Positions 5,680-6,607 of a DNA stretch of 6,607 nucleotides are shown one piece after another. Below the pieces are notes generated by a model. That model searched no databases. It saw nothing but the letters and a program-made list of their open reading frames with translations, and was not told where the DNA came from. The stretch is from assembly GCA_005800795.1 (NCBI GenBank), contig SYEN01000533.1, positions 1-6,607 on the forward strand. The letters run 5' to 3'. The stretch is from Burkholderiales bacterium. GTDB lineage: Bacteria > Pseudomonadota > Gammaproteobacteria > Burkholderiales > SG8-41. The first letter of the stretch is position 1; each line of letters starts with the position of its first letter. Both the position numbers and the translations under genes were made by a program.

Positions 5680-6607
5680 CTAGCCGCTTATCAGTCGATT
5701 AACGTCGTTGAAAAGTGCAAACGCCATCATGAGCAACAACACGCTCACGCCGACGCGCTGACCGATTTCCATGAACTTTTCCGATACCGGCGAGCCCTTG
5801 AAAATCTCAACGATATAATACATCAAATGTCCCCCATCCAATAAGGGGATCGGCAGCAGATTCAGCACGCCAAGACTGATGCTGATCAGCGCCAGAAAAA
5901 CCAGATAGGCGATCCAGCCGTGCTGTGCCGATTGTCCCGCGTAATCAGCAATGGTGATTGGCCCGCTCAGATTCTTTAGCGAAACATCGCCCACCAGCAT
6001 CTTGCCCAGCATTTTCAGACTGAAAATCGAGGTATCCCAGGTTTTCATGACAGCCTGACCAAGACCATCCAGTAATCCATAACGAACTTCCACGCGATAC
6101 TTTTCAGACGCCGAACGCAGAGGTTGCAAGGTAGCGCCGATACGGCCAATCTTGCGGCTATCACTATCGGCCACAACATCCGGCGTAATCTGCAATGGCG
6201 GCAACACCACACCGCCACGGCGGATTTCCGCAATCAACGGCTGGCCGGCATGCTGCTGTATGATTTTGATGGACTGCTCGACCGTCTCAATTCGTAAGTT
6301 GTTCAATGCGACCAATTCGTCGCCACCTTTCAAGCTCGCGCGATCCGCGGCGCCACCAGGCGTCAAGCGGCCAATTTCCGGCGGCGCCTTGATCTGAAAA
6401 CGTGTCACACCCAGTGTCTGTAAAAAATCCCCATCAAGATCAGCAGGAGTCAACGCCGCCATATCCAGACTACGCGTGGCAGGCTGATCCTTCTCCGTCA
6501 TCACCTGCACATCGACAGTAACCTTGCGCACCGCATGCTTGAGCAAAATCCAGCGCGCATCCTGCCACGTGGATACCTCCTCGCCATCCACCTTGAGTAT
6601 GGTGTCG
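5680..6607 (-). CDS. rseP: Intramembrane site-2 zinc metalloprotease RseP, C-terminal part (cut by window edge)
   Basis: RseP is an inner-membrane site-2 protease that cleaves RseA after DegS, freeing sigma-E when outer-membrane proteins misfold. It also degrades remnant signal peptides. About 308 residues are visible of roughly 450; numbering here starts at the first whole codon (6606). The visible part opens inside the first PDZ domain (DTILKVDGEEVSTWQDAR). It continues through a second PDZ domain (about 65-142, with GGAADRASLKGGDELVALN), the conserved MLVGDVSLKNLSGPITIA region (about 203-220), a membrane segment (231-255) and a last membrane segment (285-302). The motif NLLPIPLLDGGH contains Asp257 (codon 5838-5836), the third zinc ligand, equivalent to E. 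coli Asp402. The HExxH motif lies outside the window. The GTG codon at 6591 is an internal valine, not a start. The gene ends in TAG 3 nt before bamA. Confidence 0.97.
   Translation of the reverse strand, partial: DTILKVDGEEVSTWQDARWILLKHAVRKVTVDVQVMTEKDQPATRSLDMAALTPADLDGDFLQTLGVTRFQIKAPPEIGRLTPGGAADRASLKGGDELVALNNLRIETVEQSIKIIQQHAGQPLIAEIRRGGVVLPPLQITPDVVADSDSRKIGRIGATLQPLRSASEKYRVEVRYGLLDGLGQAVMKTWDTSIFSLKMLGKMLVGDVSLKNLSGPITIADYAGQSAQHGWIAYLVFLALISISLGVLNLLPIPLLDGGHLMYYIVEIFKGSPVSEKFMEIGQRVGVSVLLLMMAFALFNDVNRLISG

Noticed and set aside
5677..5760. Sigma-E type promoter upstream of bamA inside rseP, as in E. coli
   Set aside because: I looked for a GGAACTT-like box with a TCAAA-like -10 on the minus strand and found no convincing pair.

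Overview
The window is one contiguous, co-directional gene block, entirely on the minus strand. It covers the envelope-biogenesis cluster of a Gram-negative proteobacterium. Reading in the direction of transcription (from high to low coordinates) the order is rseP (3' part) - bamA - skp/ompH - lpxD - fabZ - lpxA - lpxB (5' part). This order is well known from Gamma- and Betaproteobacteria. The protein details (BamA without the L6 cysteine pair of E. coli, FabZ beginning around MNIHQVLEYLPHRYPF, the LpxD C-terminal region) and a GC content that looks mid-50s by eye fit a betaproteobacterium best. I cannot name a genus from sequence alone.

Layout: 6607-5680 is the C-terminal two thirds of the intramembrane protease RseP; 5676-3346 is BamA, complete; 3319-2822 is the periplasmic chaperone Skp; 2793-1687 is LpxD; 1690-1205 is FabZ, overlapping lpxD by 4 nt; 1183-404 is LpxA; 398-1 is the first 132 codons of LpxB. 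Gaps between genes are 3 to 28 nt, and no stretch longer than 30 nt lacks a gene. No terminator, tRNA, mobile element, CRISPR array or convincing promoter is visible. Both ends of the window cut through genes, so the operon's promoter and terminator lie outside.

The genes form one functional unit. RseP controls the sigma-E envelope stress response, which monitors outer-membrane protein folding. Skp escorts unfolded outer-membrane proteins across the periplasm and BamA inserts them into the membrane. LpxA, LpxD and LpxB perform three of the early steps of lipid A synthesis. FabZ works in fatty-acid elongation, in the pathway that uses the same 3-hydroxyacyl-ACP pool that LpxA and LpxD draw on.

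I found no undescribed system here; this is a conserved core operon. Points worth a second look are fine details: an isoleucine at the LpxA acyl-chain ruler position, a Gly/Ser/Asn-rich insertion in LpxD, the G-free, Shine-Dalgarno-less gap before lpxA, and strong ribosome binding sites only in front of skp and fabZ.
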